A stretch of DNA of 64,000 bases from Nereocystis luetkeana (GCA_031213475.1 JARUPZ010000020.1:8669562-8733561); one strand, 5' to 3'; positions 56,001 through 63,652 are shown, counted from the first letter of the stretch. The notes: generated from the sequence alone by a model not told the origin. Translations and numbers: made by a program.

Positions 56001-57950
56001 ACAAGCTCGAGACCGACGACGCCTCTTTCGGCGCCTCTCCGTCGGTAAACGGGAACGAATCAGCGTCGTCCCCGCCCTCCTCGGCCTCCTCCGCGGCAAA
56101 GGGTGGCGGCGGCAACAGCGACGACGGCCAAAAGAAGCGCAAGATGTCCAACAAGGAAAAGTTCGAGTTCGCCGATTTGGAAAAAGTTATCGACGATTTG
56201 AGCGCGAGAGGGAAAGAGCTGGAGGTGCTCCTTGAAGGAGCGCAGGCTGCCAAGGCCGGGTGAGAAAAAAAAAGCCGCCGAAGAAGCGACCCCCCCCCCC
56301 CCCAAGATAACTCGGAGCAACGACTATTTTGCCTGTGGTCACGCCCTCATATACCAAGTAGGGCGTCTGTTGAAAGTCTGTCGGTATGGTGTAAATCTCG
56401 CATATGCGTTTTCTGAAACATACGTTGGGCAAAATAAGCGGTGAAACCTAAGCCAATGAGTGCTCAGCACATGTATATAGTATGTTAAAACCCACTATCT
56501 GAGAAAGTGCTCCGTGCACGCGCTGCTCTTGTGTACGAGGGCCATTGGCGGTCCGGGTTCGGGAAGCGTGCTGTGTAGGCCTCTTTCTTACCGCTGCAAG
56601 AAGCACCCCAACTCTACTTCCGAAAATGGTGTTTCCCTAAATCGCGAGTGGAGTTGTAGCCCGCGGTGGGCCTTCGAAAAAAAACGATACGTACACAACA
56701 GTGCAGGACGCCTTTAATAATAATAAGAAAACGAGACCTTCTAACACAGGCAGGCTGAGATTTTTACTGGAAAACAAGAAAGTCGAGTGTCGTTACGCTG
56801 AAGTTGGTGTAGAACGCACGCATTCGTGAAATAGTAAATCCACCCGAGACCAGCTCCCCTGTTTTTTTTTTGTCAAGTGTCCTGGACTGTATGCGGTTGA
56901 GGTATACAAGCATTCATCGCGGAACGGCGCCGTTACTTGCTTGCTACCACCGCCGATATGGGTGTGCTGTGTTCATCCATGGAGTGCCCGGGGTGTCTAC
57001 AGCAGCGCGAGAACGCAGTGCGGTGTAGTTCGTGATGGCATGCTCTTTTTTTTAGGGGCGCCGAGGTTTTTGGGATGCGGCCTGGGCTGGGTCGGTGCTA
57101 CAGTAGGTGTCTGCTGAATTGGTTTCGTTGTGGTGACAACCGCGGTTTCGGGGCTTCCTCGAGAACGGAATGGAGCAGCGCTTGGTGCGACGTCAAACGC
57201 CTTTTGTGTGGGTAATGCTTGACGACGATTCGTGCTCGGTTTTTGTCTGATGGTCTAGCAACGCAGGTACGCTGTTTGTAGATGGTATTGGTCGCGCGCG
57301 CTCTTGGGAATGGTTACGTGCACACTTCCCGTTTTGGCAACTACAAGCGGCTCCCCGTCGATATTCGTGCGTGCTTTGACCCCACATTCTCCAGCCCAGC
57401 GGCTCTTGGGGCGAAAGTCTGCCGTGCACATGTACTCGTACCGGAGAACATTGTATTTTTTCACAAACCGCGCTCGGTCAAGGAGAAAACGCCTTTTCCA
57501 CCAGCACTGGACTTCACGGCTAGTTATTGGTTGGGCAGCGATGTGAGCCAACTAATGCGGGAGAGTATAGTAATCCGAATCTACGCTGGTTTCAATCAAA
57601 AAACATGTTTTCCCCTACTGGATGTTTACACACCATATTGGCCGACAAGCTGCTCCCTCCCTGTGCTGTTTGAACGGGGATTGTATCGCTTTATCACCAA
57701 AAGACACGCTAGGGTTGTGTTTCGATCGCAAAAATGCGCGCACTGGTTTTTGTTCGAATGAAATAAATTACGAGCGCTTTAGAATGTTTATCGTGCGGCT
57801 TTATTTACGTTTTGCCGACAAACATGCCTCGCCCTGAAAATTCACCGCAGGTTTTCGGAGATGTCCGACTGGATGGAGGAGCTGGCGACAATAGGGGTGG
57901 AGACGGAGGTCAAAACCGAGCGATGGTTAGAGCTCGCAGAGCTACAGTAG
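38366..57950 (+). CDS. Plastid-targeted ABC-F ATPase (Uup-type), 14 exons, complete
   Basis: Fourteen exons join in frame to 2337 nt, giving 778 residues. Residues 1-24 are a hydrophobic signal peptide ([13 protein letters not shown]) ending in an AACF site that resembles the ASAF motif of secondary plastids; a Ser/Arg-rich transit peptide follows to about residue 72. ATPase domain 1 has Walker [10 protein letters not shown] (130-138), signature [12 protein letters not shown] (260), Walker B DVLLLDE joined to PTNHLD (279-291) and H-loop VTHDR (His314). A charged linker (336-397) follows. Domain 2 has GGNGVGKTT (454-462), [11 protein letters not shown] (551), [12 protein letters not shown] (571-582) and SHDR (His606). 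A Ser/Gly-rich stretch then leads to a coiled-coil tail ending [10 protein letters not shown], as in bacterial Uup. There is no transmembrane domain. ABC-F proteins bind the ribosomal E site; a role on plastid ribosomes is inference. All introns are GT-AG except intron 4 (GC-AG). Confidence 0.93.
39320..40050. repeat. Tandem array, three degenerate units of about 250 bp
   Basis: Each unit holds TTCGGCA-AATT, AAGACGAAAAATC, TCTGACA, a GTACAACATCTACAGC-like piece and CTTCTCCAGCAGC leading to a CAG run. In ABC-F intron 1. Confidence 0.68.
40225..40345. repeat. Minisatellite, about 27 bp unit
   Basis: Four to five units of CTGCCTGCTGTGGACAGGCA, with a decayed unit at 40130. Confidence 0.75.
41650..41758 (+). 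mobile_element. MITE-A copy 4
   Basis: Same family, in ABC-F intron 1 next to the poly-C region. The arms read ATTAAATAGG instead of AGTTAATAGG, and the change is present on both arms. Confidence 0.87.
41765..42356. repeat. Poly-C region at the end of ABC-F intron 1
   Basis: Nearly 600 bp of C runs (up to about 29) broken by short recurring pieces such as TGCTCTGTCTTACAAAAACG and CTTACATCA. It runs right up to the exon 2 acceptor. Confidence 0.8.
42358..42516 (+). CDS. ABC-F exon 2: first Walker A
   Basis: An AATAG acceptor follows a very long poly-C region. The exon carries 53 codons with the aromatic-loop region and Walker [10 protein letters not shown], and ends LLK before a GTACGG donor (phase 0). 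Confidence 0.93.
42517..42620. repeat. (GGTGC)n / GGGGT array at the start of ABC-F intron 2
   Basis: Begins inside the donor (GTACGGTGCGGTGC) and drifts into GGGGTGGGG units. Confidence 0.8.
42800..42985. repeat. (TGC)n-like tract
   Basis: Imperfect TGC/TAC triplets in ABC-F intron 2. Confidence 0.72.
43025..43170 (+). CDS. ABC-F exon 3
   Basis: GATAG acceptor. The exon encodes a segment with TYVEQDPEF, the Q-loop region typical of ABC-F domain 1, and ends in phase 2 (ATG AG) before GTACGG. Confidence 0.9.
43214..43526. repeat. Direct repeats flanking MITE-A copy 5
   Basis: GACTGTCAACAAAAGCCTAC and GGCTGTCAACGAACAGTCTA head two imperfect copies of about 90 bp, each ending GTCTACTAT. The MITE sits after the first. 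Confidence 0.68.
43298..43406 (-). mobile_element. MITE-A copy 5 (reverse orientation)
   Basis: The centre reads as the reverse complement of the other copies. It lies in ABC-F intron 3, between two imperfect direct repeats of about 90 bp. Confidence 0.85.
44028..44102. repeat. (TGTGC)n pentanucleotide tract
   Basis: About fourteen units with few changes, in ABC-F intron 3. Confidence 0.75.
44308..44432. repeat. (CAT/CAC)n trinucleotide tract
   Basis: About 40 triplets in ABC-F intron 3. Confidence 0.78.
44570..44726 (+). CDS. ABC-F exon 4 (GC donor)
   Basis: ACAAG acceptor. The exon completes the split Arg codon and encodes a helical segment ending WDAETFALQ. The next exon continues with VMSRLGV, so the exon must end after CAG at 44726, where the intron begins GCGAGA. 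No GT donor lies close enough to keep the frame. Confidence 0.88.
44700..45010. repeat. Exon 4 / intron 4 junction repeated downstream
   Basis: GAGACCTTCGCGCTGCAGGC at 44709 recurs as GAGACCTTCGCGCAGCGGGC at 44837 and more weakly near 44950, each followed by GAGAAG, CC and CTTGCCTTGCC-like DNA. Confidence 0.75.
45280..45315. repeat. Poly-C run before exon 5
   Basis: CCTCCTCC and then about 22 C, 70 bp before the acceptor. Confidence 0.75.
45382..45510 (+). CDS. ABC-F exon 5: first signature and Walker B
   Basis: TTTGCCAG acceptor, 43 codons. It holds [12 protein letters not shown] and DVLLLDE, ending exactly at the catalytic Glu before GTGCGG (phase 0). Confidence 0.94.
46026..46128 (+). 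mobile_element. MITE-A copy 6
   Basis: Same family in ABC-F intron 5. The left end has lost a few bases. Confidence 0.84.
46215..46310. repeat. Family E fragment, reverse
   Basis: GGCGCCCCAAGTGTTGAGTG and ACGGTGCTCCGTCTCGTCAG match family E in reverse. Confidence 0.5.
46406..46557 (+). CDS. ABC-F exon 6: D-loop and H-loop of domain 1
   Basis: ACCTGCAG acceptor. It encodes PTNHLD and [11 protein letters not shown] and ends in phase 2. Reading through the GTAGGA donor gives AGG TAG, an immediate stop. Confidence 0.94.
46837..47060. repeat. (GTCT)n microsatellite, about 220 bp
   Basis: More than 50 units with rare CCGT, GACT and GCCT changes, filling over a third of ABC-F intron 6. Confidence 0.9.
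47153..47336 (+). CDS. ABC-F exon 7: interdomain linker
   Basis: CATGCAG acceptor right after the (GTCT)n run and a unique stretch. The exon encodes the [15 protein letters not shown] linker and the basic helix before domain 2, rich in Lys, Arg and Gln, and ends in phase 0 before GTAAGT. Confidence 0.92.
47985..48235. repeat. Family D repeat, nearly full
   Basis: Reverse of the 23 kb copies, in ABC-F intron 7. Runs from GAAGCTGTCATCCATATGCA to TATCGAGTACACC with a 17-base C run. Confidence 0.73.
48599..48686 (+). CDS. ABC-F exon 8
   Basis: The acceptor GGAAAAG follows a T/C-rich tract. The short exon encodes an Ala/Gly-rich lead-in and [11 protein letters not shown], the start of domain 2, and ends in phase 1 before GTGCGT. 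The acceptor is chosen by phase; an earlier in-frame one is possible. Confidence 0.82.
49552..49726 (+). CDS. ABC-F exon 9: second Walker A
   Basis: CGGCAG acceptor after poly-C. It encodes [19 protein letters not shown] and ends in phase 2. Reading through the GTAGGT donor gives an immediate TAG. Confidence 0.94.
49865..50105. repeat. Minisatellite, about 32 bp unit, seven copies
   Basis: The unit TAACACACTGGGTGATAAGA is followed by TAACACTACCGTA. Located in ABC-F intron 9. Single echoes lie near 39117 and 50305. Confidence 0.8.
50940..51015 (+). CDS. ABC-F exon 10
   Basis: CTCCAG acceptor. A 76-nt exon encoding YGYYEQGGL, the Q-loop region of domain 2, ending in phase 0 before GTGAGC. Confidence 0.9.
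51175..51460. repeat. Family E repeat
   Basis: In ABC-F intron 10. TTTCGAGACGGAGCACCGCT, AGACACCTCCAACGTTTGGG and CACCGTCTATCTCCTAAAAG match the 26.8 kb copy in order. Confidence 0.7.
51627..51775. repeat. Tandem duplication, 74 bp unit
   Basis: Two copies of GCAAGCAAGCAGG-AAAAAGTATCC to GGTATATCTATATTT in ABC-F intron 10. Confidence 0.8.
52015..52180. repeat. Family D repeat, partial
   Basis: In ABC-F intron 10: GTAGGGATGCAAGGGTCTAT and GTCATGCATGATATTGAGTA with C runs. Confidence 0.6.
52524..52816 (+). CDS. ABC-F exon 11: second signature and Walker B
   Basis: TGTCAG acceptor after poly-C. The longest catalytic exon, with [23 protein letters not shown] and IVSHDR. It ends in phase 2; reading through the donor gives AGG TGA. 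Confidence 0.95.
52995..53095 (-). repeat. Family H, reverse partner
   Basis: GAGACTTCCACCCAGGGCTA and CGGCGCCTCGTCGCAGATAG match 17330-17440 in reverse. In ABC-F intron 11. Confidence 0.6.
53715..53760. repeat. Family F single arm
   Basis: GGATTTGTCCCCAGAACGGG and TGCGGTCCTAAAAGGG match the right arm of the other copies, in ABC-F intron 11. Confidence 0.5.
55024..55144 (+). CDS. ABC-F exon 12
   Basis: GCAAG acceptor. It encodes [16 protein letters not shown] and [10 protein letters not shown], the conserved end of Uup-type domain 2. Donor GTGAGA, phase 0, followed by a G-rich array. Confidence 0.93.
55145..55235. repeat. GGGGT-rich array at the start of ABC-F intron 12
   Basis: Begins within 20 bases of the donor: GTGGGGTGAGGTGGGGTGCG and so on. 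Confidence 0.72.
55430..55565. repeat. Family C repeat fragment, reverse
   Basis: A short fragment in ABC-F intron 12, with GCCGGATGAGAGCCGAAGAA and CTGCGTTGGACCTGTGCGA. Confidence 0.5.
55800..55935. repeat. Family E repeat, reverse and partial
   Basis: GAGCGCCCCGACTATTGGAG and CGGTGCTGCGTCTCGAACGG match the reverse of the other copies. It ends just before the exon 13 acceptor. Confidence 0.62.
55967..56259 (+). CDS. ABC-F exon 13: low-complexity linker and coiled coil
   Basis: AAACAG acceptor. It encodes a Ser/Gly/Ala-rich linker, a basic [10 protein letters not shown] patch and the first coiled-coil helix. It ends in phase 2 before GTGAGA. If the intron is retained the frame stops at 56261-56263, which would remove the last helix. 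Confidence 0.9.
57851..57950 (+). CDS. ABC-F exon 14: C-terminal helix and stop
   Basis: ACCGCAG acceptor. It encodes 32 residues ending [11 protein letters not shown] and TAG at 57948-57950. The match to the end of the Uup coiled coil shows the gene is complete. Confidence 0.92.
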
Positions 57951-57954
57951 TAGG

Positions 57955-57980
57955 GCAGCAGCAGCAGCAGCAGCAGCAGT
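57955..57980. repeat. (CAG)8 in the ABC-F 3' UTR
   Basis: A pure trinucleotide run starts five bases after the stop codon. Confidence 0.8.
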
Positions 57981-58064
57981 AGAACATCCGGCCGGCCAGC
58001 GATTAGCGCGCCAATTTTTGCATTACTGCCCTCGCCTGCGTGAGGCCACCCAGAGCAAGTGGTA

Positions 58065-58150
58065 CAAGGGGGGCGGGGGGGGGGGGGGGGGTACTCTACT
58101 ATGTCATGCATCGCCGTAGTCGTATGGCCATAGACCCTCGGGGCGGGGTG
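58065..58150. repeat. Family D fragment
   Basis: A poly-G run, then GTCATGCATCGCCGTAGTCG and TATGGCCATAGACCCTCG, just downstream of the ABC-F stop. Confidence 0.6.
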
Positions 58151-58899
58151 GGGGTGGGGGTGGTGGTTGGGGGGTATTAACCCAACGCTTTGGAGCGCTG
58201 GCGGTTGTTTAGGGTTCTGGGCGCTTGTTTCGCGCGGGTATTTGTTTTGACGTTTAGGGCGGAGGGCGGATGATTCTTGCCGTGCCTTGGCAATGAGCCA
58301 TCAATAACTCTGTCGCGCAGGCAGCAACATGACATTGTTTGGTTGAACGCGTGAGTGGGGGCAATACGAAGCGGATACAACATCATGGGATGGTGCTGGC
58401 AGAACACGCGAATAGACGGCACTAGACCAGACATATTTTGCGCCTTCTCATGAACGACGAGCCATCAAGGGGTGTAGGTTGGCAGTGGGCGTCTTCGTTG
58501 GGGCTGGTCTCTTCCAAGCCAGAGAAGGACGCGGTAAGCGTGCCCCAACGCCATAAATAGTATTGTATTTGCTTCTAACCCCGCATTTTGTTCGGAGCTG
58601 ATCGCGGGTTGGCTCAAACCTCGCGGGTCAGCTTGAGTCGGGTCGGGTAAGTATGACCCGACCCGACCGGTGAGAGTCTGAAAACCTCCTGCCCCAGCCC
58701 GGTCCAACCCGGCCCCGCGAGGTTTCCAAAACATTTCTGACGTGGGCCGGGCATATGACCTGTGAAGAGAGAGGCCTGATGTTTTCTAGTGTTGCCGTAT
58801 AATAATGTAGTAAAAAAGATCAGGGTGCGAAGCATCCTTCTTTTCTTACGTGTTTCTTGAGATTTGAAGCTCATTGCTTCTTGGCTTCCGCCTGCTATT

Positions 58900-59330
58900 A
58901 GTATTACGGGTGGCCACAGTAATACATACCTGGTAGTAATAAATGGCAATGAGGACCCACGATGGACCCAAACACCAGGCATCCCCCAATGGTTCACACC
59001 TAGGACAGAAGATGGTCGATTCCCACAGGCAGTCCATCATACAGGTCTTTATTCCCGATCTGTATGGTCTGTATGATCTACCGTAGCTCGCGTTGCCCGG
59101 TGTACCCGCAATCTGATGGATCTGCAGTGGTAGCACGAGTTGCCTGGGTTGGAATCTGTACTACGCAGATCCGGCCCGACCTCTAACAAGGGGACGCGAA
59201 GAACTAGATGATCTACATAGGCAGATAGATCAGATAGATCATCATCTGGCCGAGGTGCGCAACGTTTACACACCATATATGGTCCCTTAGTACTATGAAT
59301 ATGTTCCCCCGTAACAGTAGAGGAAACAAC
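58900..59330. repeat. Family C copy with MITE-A-like ends nearby
   Basis: The stretch from TATTACGGGTGGCC to GTTCCCCCGTAACAG has ends like a decayed MITE-A, but 0.4 kb apart. Between them, at 59020-59240, lies a reverse-oriented family C copy (TGTATGATCTACCGTAGCTC; TGCCTGGGTTGGAATCTGTA). Confidence 0.5.
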
Positions 59331-59670
59331 GACATAACTCGACCTACTCGTACGACACAGCAGTCCGTCGACTAGATGGTGCCACCACCCGACCCCCCCC
59401 ACCAGTAGCGCGGTGGTTTCTTGGGCTGTAGCCATTGTACTGACAAAACCGACAGGTACCTCAACTACTTTCACCCTTTTGGGACCCAGTAGAAAAGCGG
59501 CCAAACCAACGAAAATGTCGATAAAAAGCGAAAAAGGGGATAAAGAAACAGGCAACCGAAACAAACAAAAAATGGCGACATTATCAACCCTCCGCCGGTA
59601 CATACGAAAAGCGCGCAGCAGTAGTATATACGAGTATCACGATCCTGCGCGCGTTTTGTACAGCCCCTTA

Positions 59671-59898
59671 CACCGGTGGCCGCGACCCCCTCCCCTTAGG
59701 CAGTGTGGGCGAAAAAAACTCCTTGTGGAGACATTTGAACGATGTAGTCAACCCCAACGAGATGTCGACGCCCTCACAATTCGGTACGCCTAATGGTGTG
59801 CAACACTTGTACATTGATTTGTTCAGTGTCCCCACAAGGATTTGTTCACGCCCACAATGTGCAAGGGGGGGTGGGGGGGGGGGGTCCGGTCACCTGTG
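59671..59898. mobile_element. MITE-B copy 6
   Basis: Ends CACCGGTGGCCGCGACC ... GGTCCGGTCACCTGTG with a poly-G run inside the right arm. In the spacer between ABC-F and the transporter gene. Confidence 0.75.
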
Positions 59899-60189
59899 AT
59901 GGGTCCCCCCATCCCTTACCCCAGCAGCCCAGGCAGCTTCGCGGAGCCGATGCTGCAATCGTCATATACTTTTCGAGATTTATTTTACTCTGAAAGCACC
60001 AAAGGGGATAAGAACAACGGTGCAGTGGCATGACCCCTCCCTAATCCTATCTGCACCAAGTAGAATCACTGCTGTGTTGACCAAGTCTACGACGTTACAT
60101 TTCCAAGTATTCTGTAATAATCCACGAGCTACTCTCGATAAGGTACACTTCCTCGCATCCCGAAACCTGCAGCAGCAGCAGTTCGGAAA

Positions 60190-60780
60190 GGGCCAAAACG
60201 CTGGGGTCTCCACTTATTCCGAGTTAGCGATATGCGTGCAAGATATACTATTACTAGAACCACAAAGGTGTGCACCTCCAGTTATACACAGTTGTTGCAA
60301 GGAACGCTGTTGCTACTCATCGGAGCACAAAAGTGTGGACTCCCCCCCTTTCCTCCCACAATGCCCACCCCCTTCTACCGGGGAATATCTGACAAAATGC
60401 CGGGGTTTCCAATTATATGCTGAGGTGCGTTTCTTGAAGGGAACACTATTGTTGCTATTCATAGGAGCACAAAGGTGTGCCCCCCCCCCCGGGCGACGAC
60501 TGACGTTGCCGTACCTGACACTAAGCCGGGGTGTCCAGTTATTCCGAGACACGTTAACACTATTGCTATCCATAGAAGCACAAAGACATGGACACCCCTC
60601 CCCTCCTCCCCCGTGGACGACTATCGTTTTCAGTGTCGCTGAAAGAGTCACTTTCTTCTGCCTTTTAACCTCTGAAAAAAATCCGGGATTTCCAACTATT
60701 CGAGTTGCTTTACTTTCAAGGGACATTGTTGCTATTCACAAAAGCACAAGGCACCTCCCCCCCCCCCCCCCCCCGTGAGC
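60190..60780. repeat. Tandem array, four units of about 130-190 bp
   Basis: Each unit has CGGGGT-TCCA-TTATTCCGAG, then CACTATTGCTATTCATAGAA, GCACAAAG and a C run. It lies between ABC-F and the transporter gene; its 252-codon open frame is a by-product. Confidence 0.72.
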
Positions 60781-62133
60781 GGCTATCGTGTTCAGTGTCG
60801 CGATAATGCCCGCCTCCTTCTGCCTTACGTATTAAACCTAAGTCTGGCAATCGAACAGCCCCCGCGGCAAGAAAGCCTCCAACCGAAACCACCTCGTTGG
60901 GGTGGCGTCTACTCGCGCCCCCTGAAGCGCGTACAACCACGGGTATACACGCCTCTAGGAGGGCAAGGAAAGGGTTGCGCGCTTCAAGCAGCAACCGGGC
61001 TCTGATTTTTTCGGATTCCCCTTTTCGACATTTGTGTGTTTCCTGTGCTGGTATACTTGTATAATTCACTCAAACGTTTGATTTATCTCCGGCGGGGAGG
61101 GGCGCCACTTTTTGGCAACGCATCCCGAATCCGCTTCTGTGAGCGTGCGAAACCGAAACGATCGGACACAAAACCGAAAATCCTAACCCTAACAAGGGGT
61201 CACGAAACCGAAACCCACACATGAAACTTGAAAACCCCACCTCACCAGAAAGTGCGGCTCGATAGAAAATGCTGGCGTAATACACGTGCTCGTAGCACGC
61301 GCCGACACGACCACACACGTTAGCACACAAATACAAACATCGATACATGAATCTCAGTCTCAGCCTAAACCCACACGGGAGCACGCTTCGCTACTACAGC
61401 AACTCCCGGACGACCCCACCGGGGTCTCGCAACGCTTCCGCGCATAATACGTGCGGGTCGAGATATAGATATATGTATACTGTATTTGAAAACAAAACTA
61501 AAACAAAAACACCTCAGCTCTCGAAATCTTTTGCAAGCTGTGTGTGGGATAGTTCGATCGAGCGTACTAGGTACGGGGACGCTACAGTATATATTTACAG
61601 CGTGCAGGCAGAGGCGTTCTACTTTAGAGGTTCACCCTAAATTTTCTGAGGTTCCTCGGTCAAGAAGCCCAATACCTCACCCGAAAACTGACTTCAGCAT
61701 AAATCAAATTGCGTCCGATGAACGATCCCATGGCCCAAGGATACCAAAACGTCAGTTTTCGAAACGAGATTCCCATTCCGACGATTTTGGGCTAAGAAAT
61801 CCCGCCATTCAGAAAACATGATAGCGAAAATGTACTAACTCTATCGCAGAACACGTCGGCAGCTCCATCCGACCAAGTGCGTCGAGAGGCGCGAGCCATG
61901 CAATGCAAGCCCTTCACACCGCATTTCGAGAAAAACAAAAACACAACTTATTTCAACTCGGCTACGAAGAGATCGAGAGGAACTCGTCGAAACTCATCTT
62001 GTAAGCAAGAGAGCTGCGTGCATGACATTCGAAGGACCCCGCGTGCTATTTTTCTACACGCGAGAGAAGATTGCTTCCGATTCGCACGCCATAGCACGCA
62101 CGTACGTACATGCCGCGGCTCATCCCAAGCGCC
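60780..62133. other. Spacer between convergent gene ends
   Basis: Apart from a short CCTAACCCTAAC stretch near 61183 and a GATCGAGCGTACTAGGTACG piece shared with about 21950, nothing is recognised. It probably holds the 3' UTR of the transporter gene. Confidence 0.4.
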
Positions 62134-62343
62134 CTATGACACACCCAAGACGGCTACTACCGTCGACGCAATGCCGGCAAAAACGCCTGCCACCAGCAAG
62201 AAGCGGTGCAATACGGCCTGCCCTGGCGTGTCCAGCTTCCCGAACAAGCGCAGATGGAACAAGATAGGGTACACCAGGGCCAGGGGGACCGCGCAGACCC
62301 CGCCGACAATGCCCACAAAACTGTCAAACCGATTCCCTGCCAC
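62134..62343 (-). CDS. AAAP transporter, last exon and stop
   Basis: CCGGACAG acceptor, 69 codons and TAG. Two hydrophobic helices. The intron just before it is a Leu/Cys-reading (TGC)n-like tract that is open in the same frame for over 300 nt, so a retained intron would not stop translation. Confidence 0.82.
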   Translation of the reverse strand: MAGNRFDSFVGIVGGVCAVPLALVYPILFHLRLFGKLDTPGQAVLHRFLLVAGVFAGIASTVVAVLGVS

Positions 62344-63652
62344 CTGTCCGGGCAGCGGCAGCAGCAGAAGCAGCAGCAGCAGAAGCAGCAGAAGCATTCC
62401 AAGCAGCAGGCAACAGCAGCAGCAGAACCAGCAGAAGCAGCATTCGAAGCAGCCGGCAACAGCGACAACAACGAAATCACAAACAGAAGCAGCAACAGCA
62501 GAAAGCAGCGGCAGCAGAAAATACAGAAAATAACGGGGGGGAAACAGCGCAAGCAGCAGCAGCAGCAAGAACGAGGAAAGGACGGAACAAGTGTCGAAAA
62601 ACGAAGCAAACACGGGGAGGGGAAGAAAAAGCGCAAACACCCAAACACGGGACAATCCGGGGAGCGGGGCACGTGACGCGGGCAAGCCGGGGGCGGGAAA
62701 AAGAGCGAGAGGTTACACGTATCCTTCGGGGGGGGGGGTCGGCGAGAATGAACACGCGTGACGGAGAAGAGGGGCCGCAACGCCTCGAGCTACAGGAAAG
62801 GCGGGAGTGAAAGCGGGGAGCCTCGACTGCGTTTACCCTCCGCCGCTGCCGCCTATGGTCTGCTGTCTTGCTGTGTATACATTGTACAGCAGTGGGCTTG
62901 GGCGCCGCAAGAGCTCTGCTGGAGAAGCAGCAGGAGCTGGTACTTGCATGATACCTGGTACCAGACACCAGTTTTCCTTCGTTTCTTAGGAACGTCTTTT
63001 ATACGATGTTTTGGCAGCTCGCAACTCTGAAACAGCTCGTGTAGAATATGCTCAGGCGCACTCTATTCACACCAAATGTGCGTAGGTACGTCAAAGAGAC
63101 AAAAAGGGCCAATGAAGTCGTCATGGCGGCCGCAGCAAAGCTCTCCTCTCTGCTGCCAAATAAACAAAACAAAACCCCGTATCACCCATGGCGGTGGGGG
63201 TAGTTACTTGCGTCTATGTCCCCCCTCTAGCGGTATTTTGTTTTTTTTCAGGAAACCTCTAGCGGTGTTTTTTCTTCTTCAGGAGACCCGAAATTGTTAT
63301 CTCAGCATTTATTTAATTACACCGTCGAAAGGTGCCGTTGGCGGTGGCGGTGGTGTTGCCGTAGCCTCTCACTAATCCTGCATTCGGGGCGCTTCCAAAC
63401 AAAACATCCGCAAGCTTCGAGGAGGCCGAGCGCAAAACAAATGGCAACTGTCTTAGCAACGACGACCCCCCCCCTCCCCCCCCCTCAAGCAAGGAGAGAC
63501 TGCGCGCGTCTAACAGCACGCACCAGCGCCACGACGACGGTGAAGGCCACTACGCCAGCGCGCAAGAGGTTCTTGAGCCACTTCCTTCTTCCGTCTGGCA
63601 GTTTTTTGCTAGGACCGCTCGAAGCTTCCGGCCACAGGATTCTCTCCAAAAC
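62134..63652 (-). CDS. Amino-acid transporter (AAAP, SLC36/38-like), 3' end only
   Basis: Two phase-0 exons encode the C-terminus of a multi-spanning membrane protein. Exon 63652-63524 reads VLERILWPEASSG, a Lys/Arg-rich loop, then NLLRAGVVAFTVVVAL (membrane helix). Exon 62343-62134 continues VAGNRFDSFVGIVGG, CAVPLALVYPILFHLRLFG and FLLVAGVFAGIASTVVAVLG before TAG at 62134. The pattern of a helix, a glycine-rich helix, then a proline-containing helix ending FHL is that of the last three helices of AAAP amino-acid transporters. These are proton- or sodium-coupled and lie in plasma or vacuolar membranes. The rest of the gene lies beyond the right edge. Confidence 0.8.
63524..63652 (-). CDS. AAAP transporter, next-to-last exon
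   Basis: 43 codons, from an AAAG acceptor to a CTG/GTGCGT donor, phase 0 at both ends. Basic loop followed by a membrane helix. Confidence 0.72.

Noticed and set aside
59400..59600. Hydrophobic minus-strand frame (FSLFIDIFVGLAAFLLG)
   Set aside because: No supporting splice sites or neighbouring exon. The transporter gene already ends upstream at 62134.
60020..60778. Open frame of 252 codons on the plus strand
   Set aside because: The peptide only repeats because the DNA is a tandem array; unit lengths are not multiples of three and C runs vary.
61180..61200. Telomere-like CCTAACCCTAAC
   Set aside because: Under two units, internal, and not part of an array; the same applies to CCTAACC near 25650.
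61877..62676. Long plus-strand Ser/Gln-rich open frames
   Set aside because: They are the complement of the transporter's last exon and of its TGC-rich intron.
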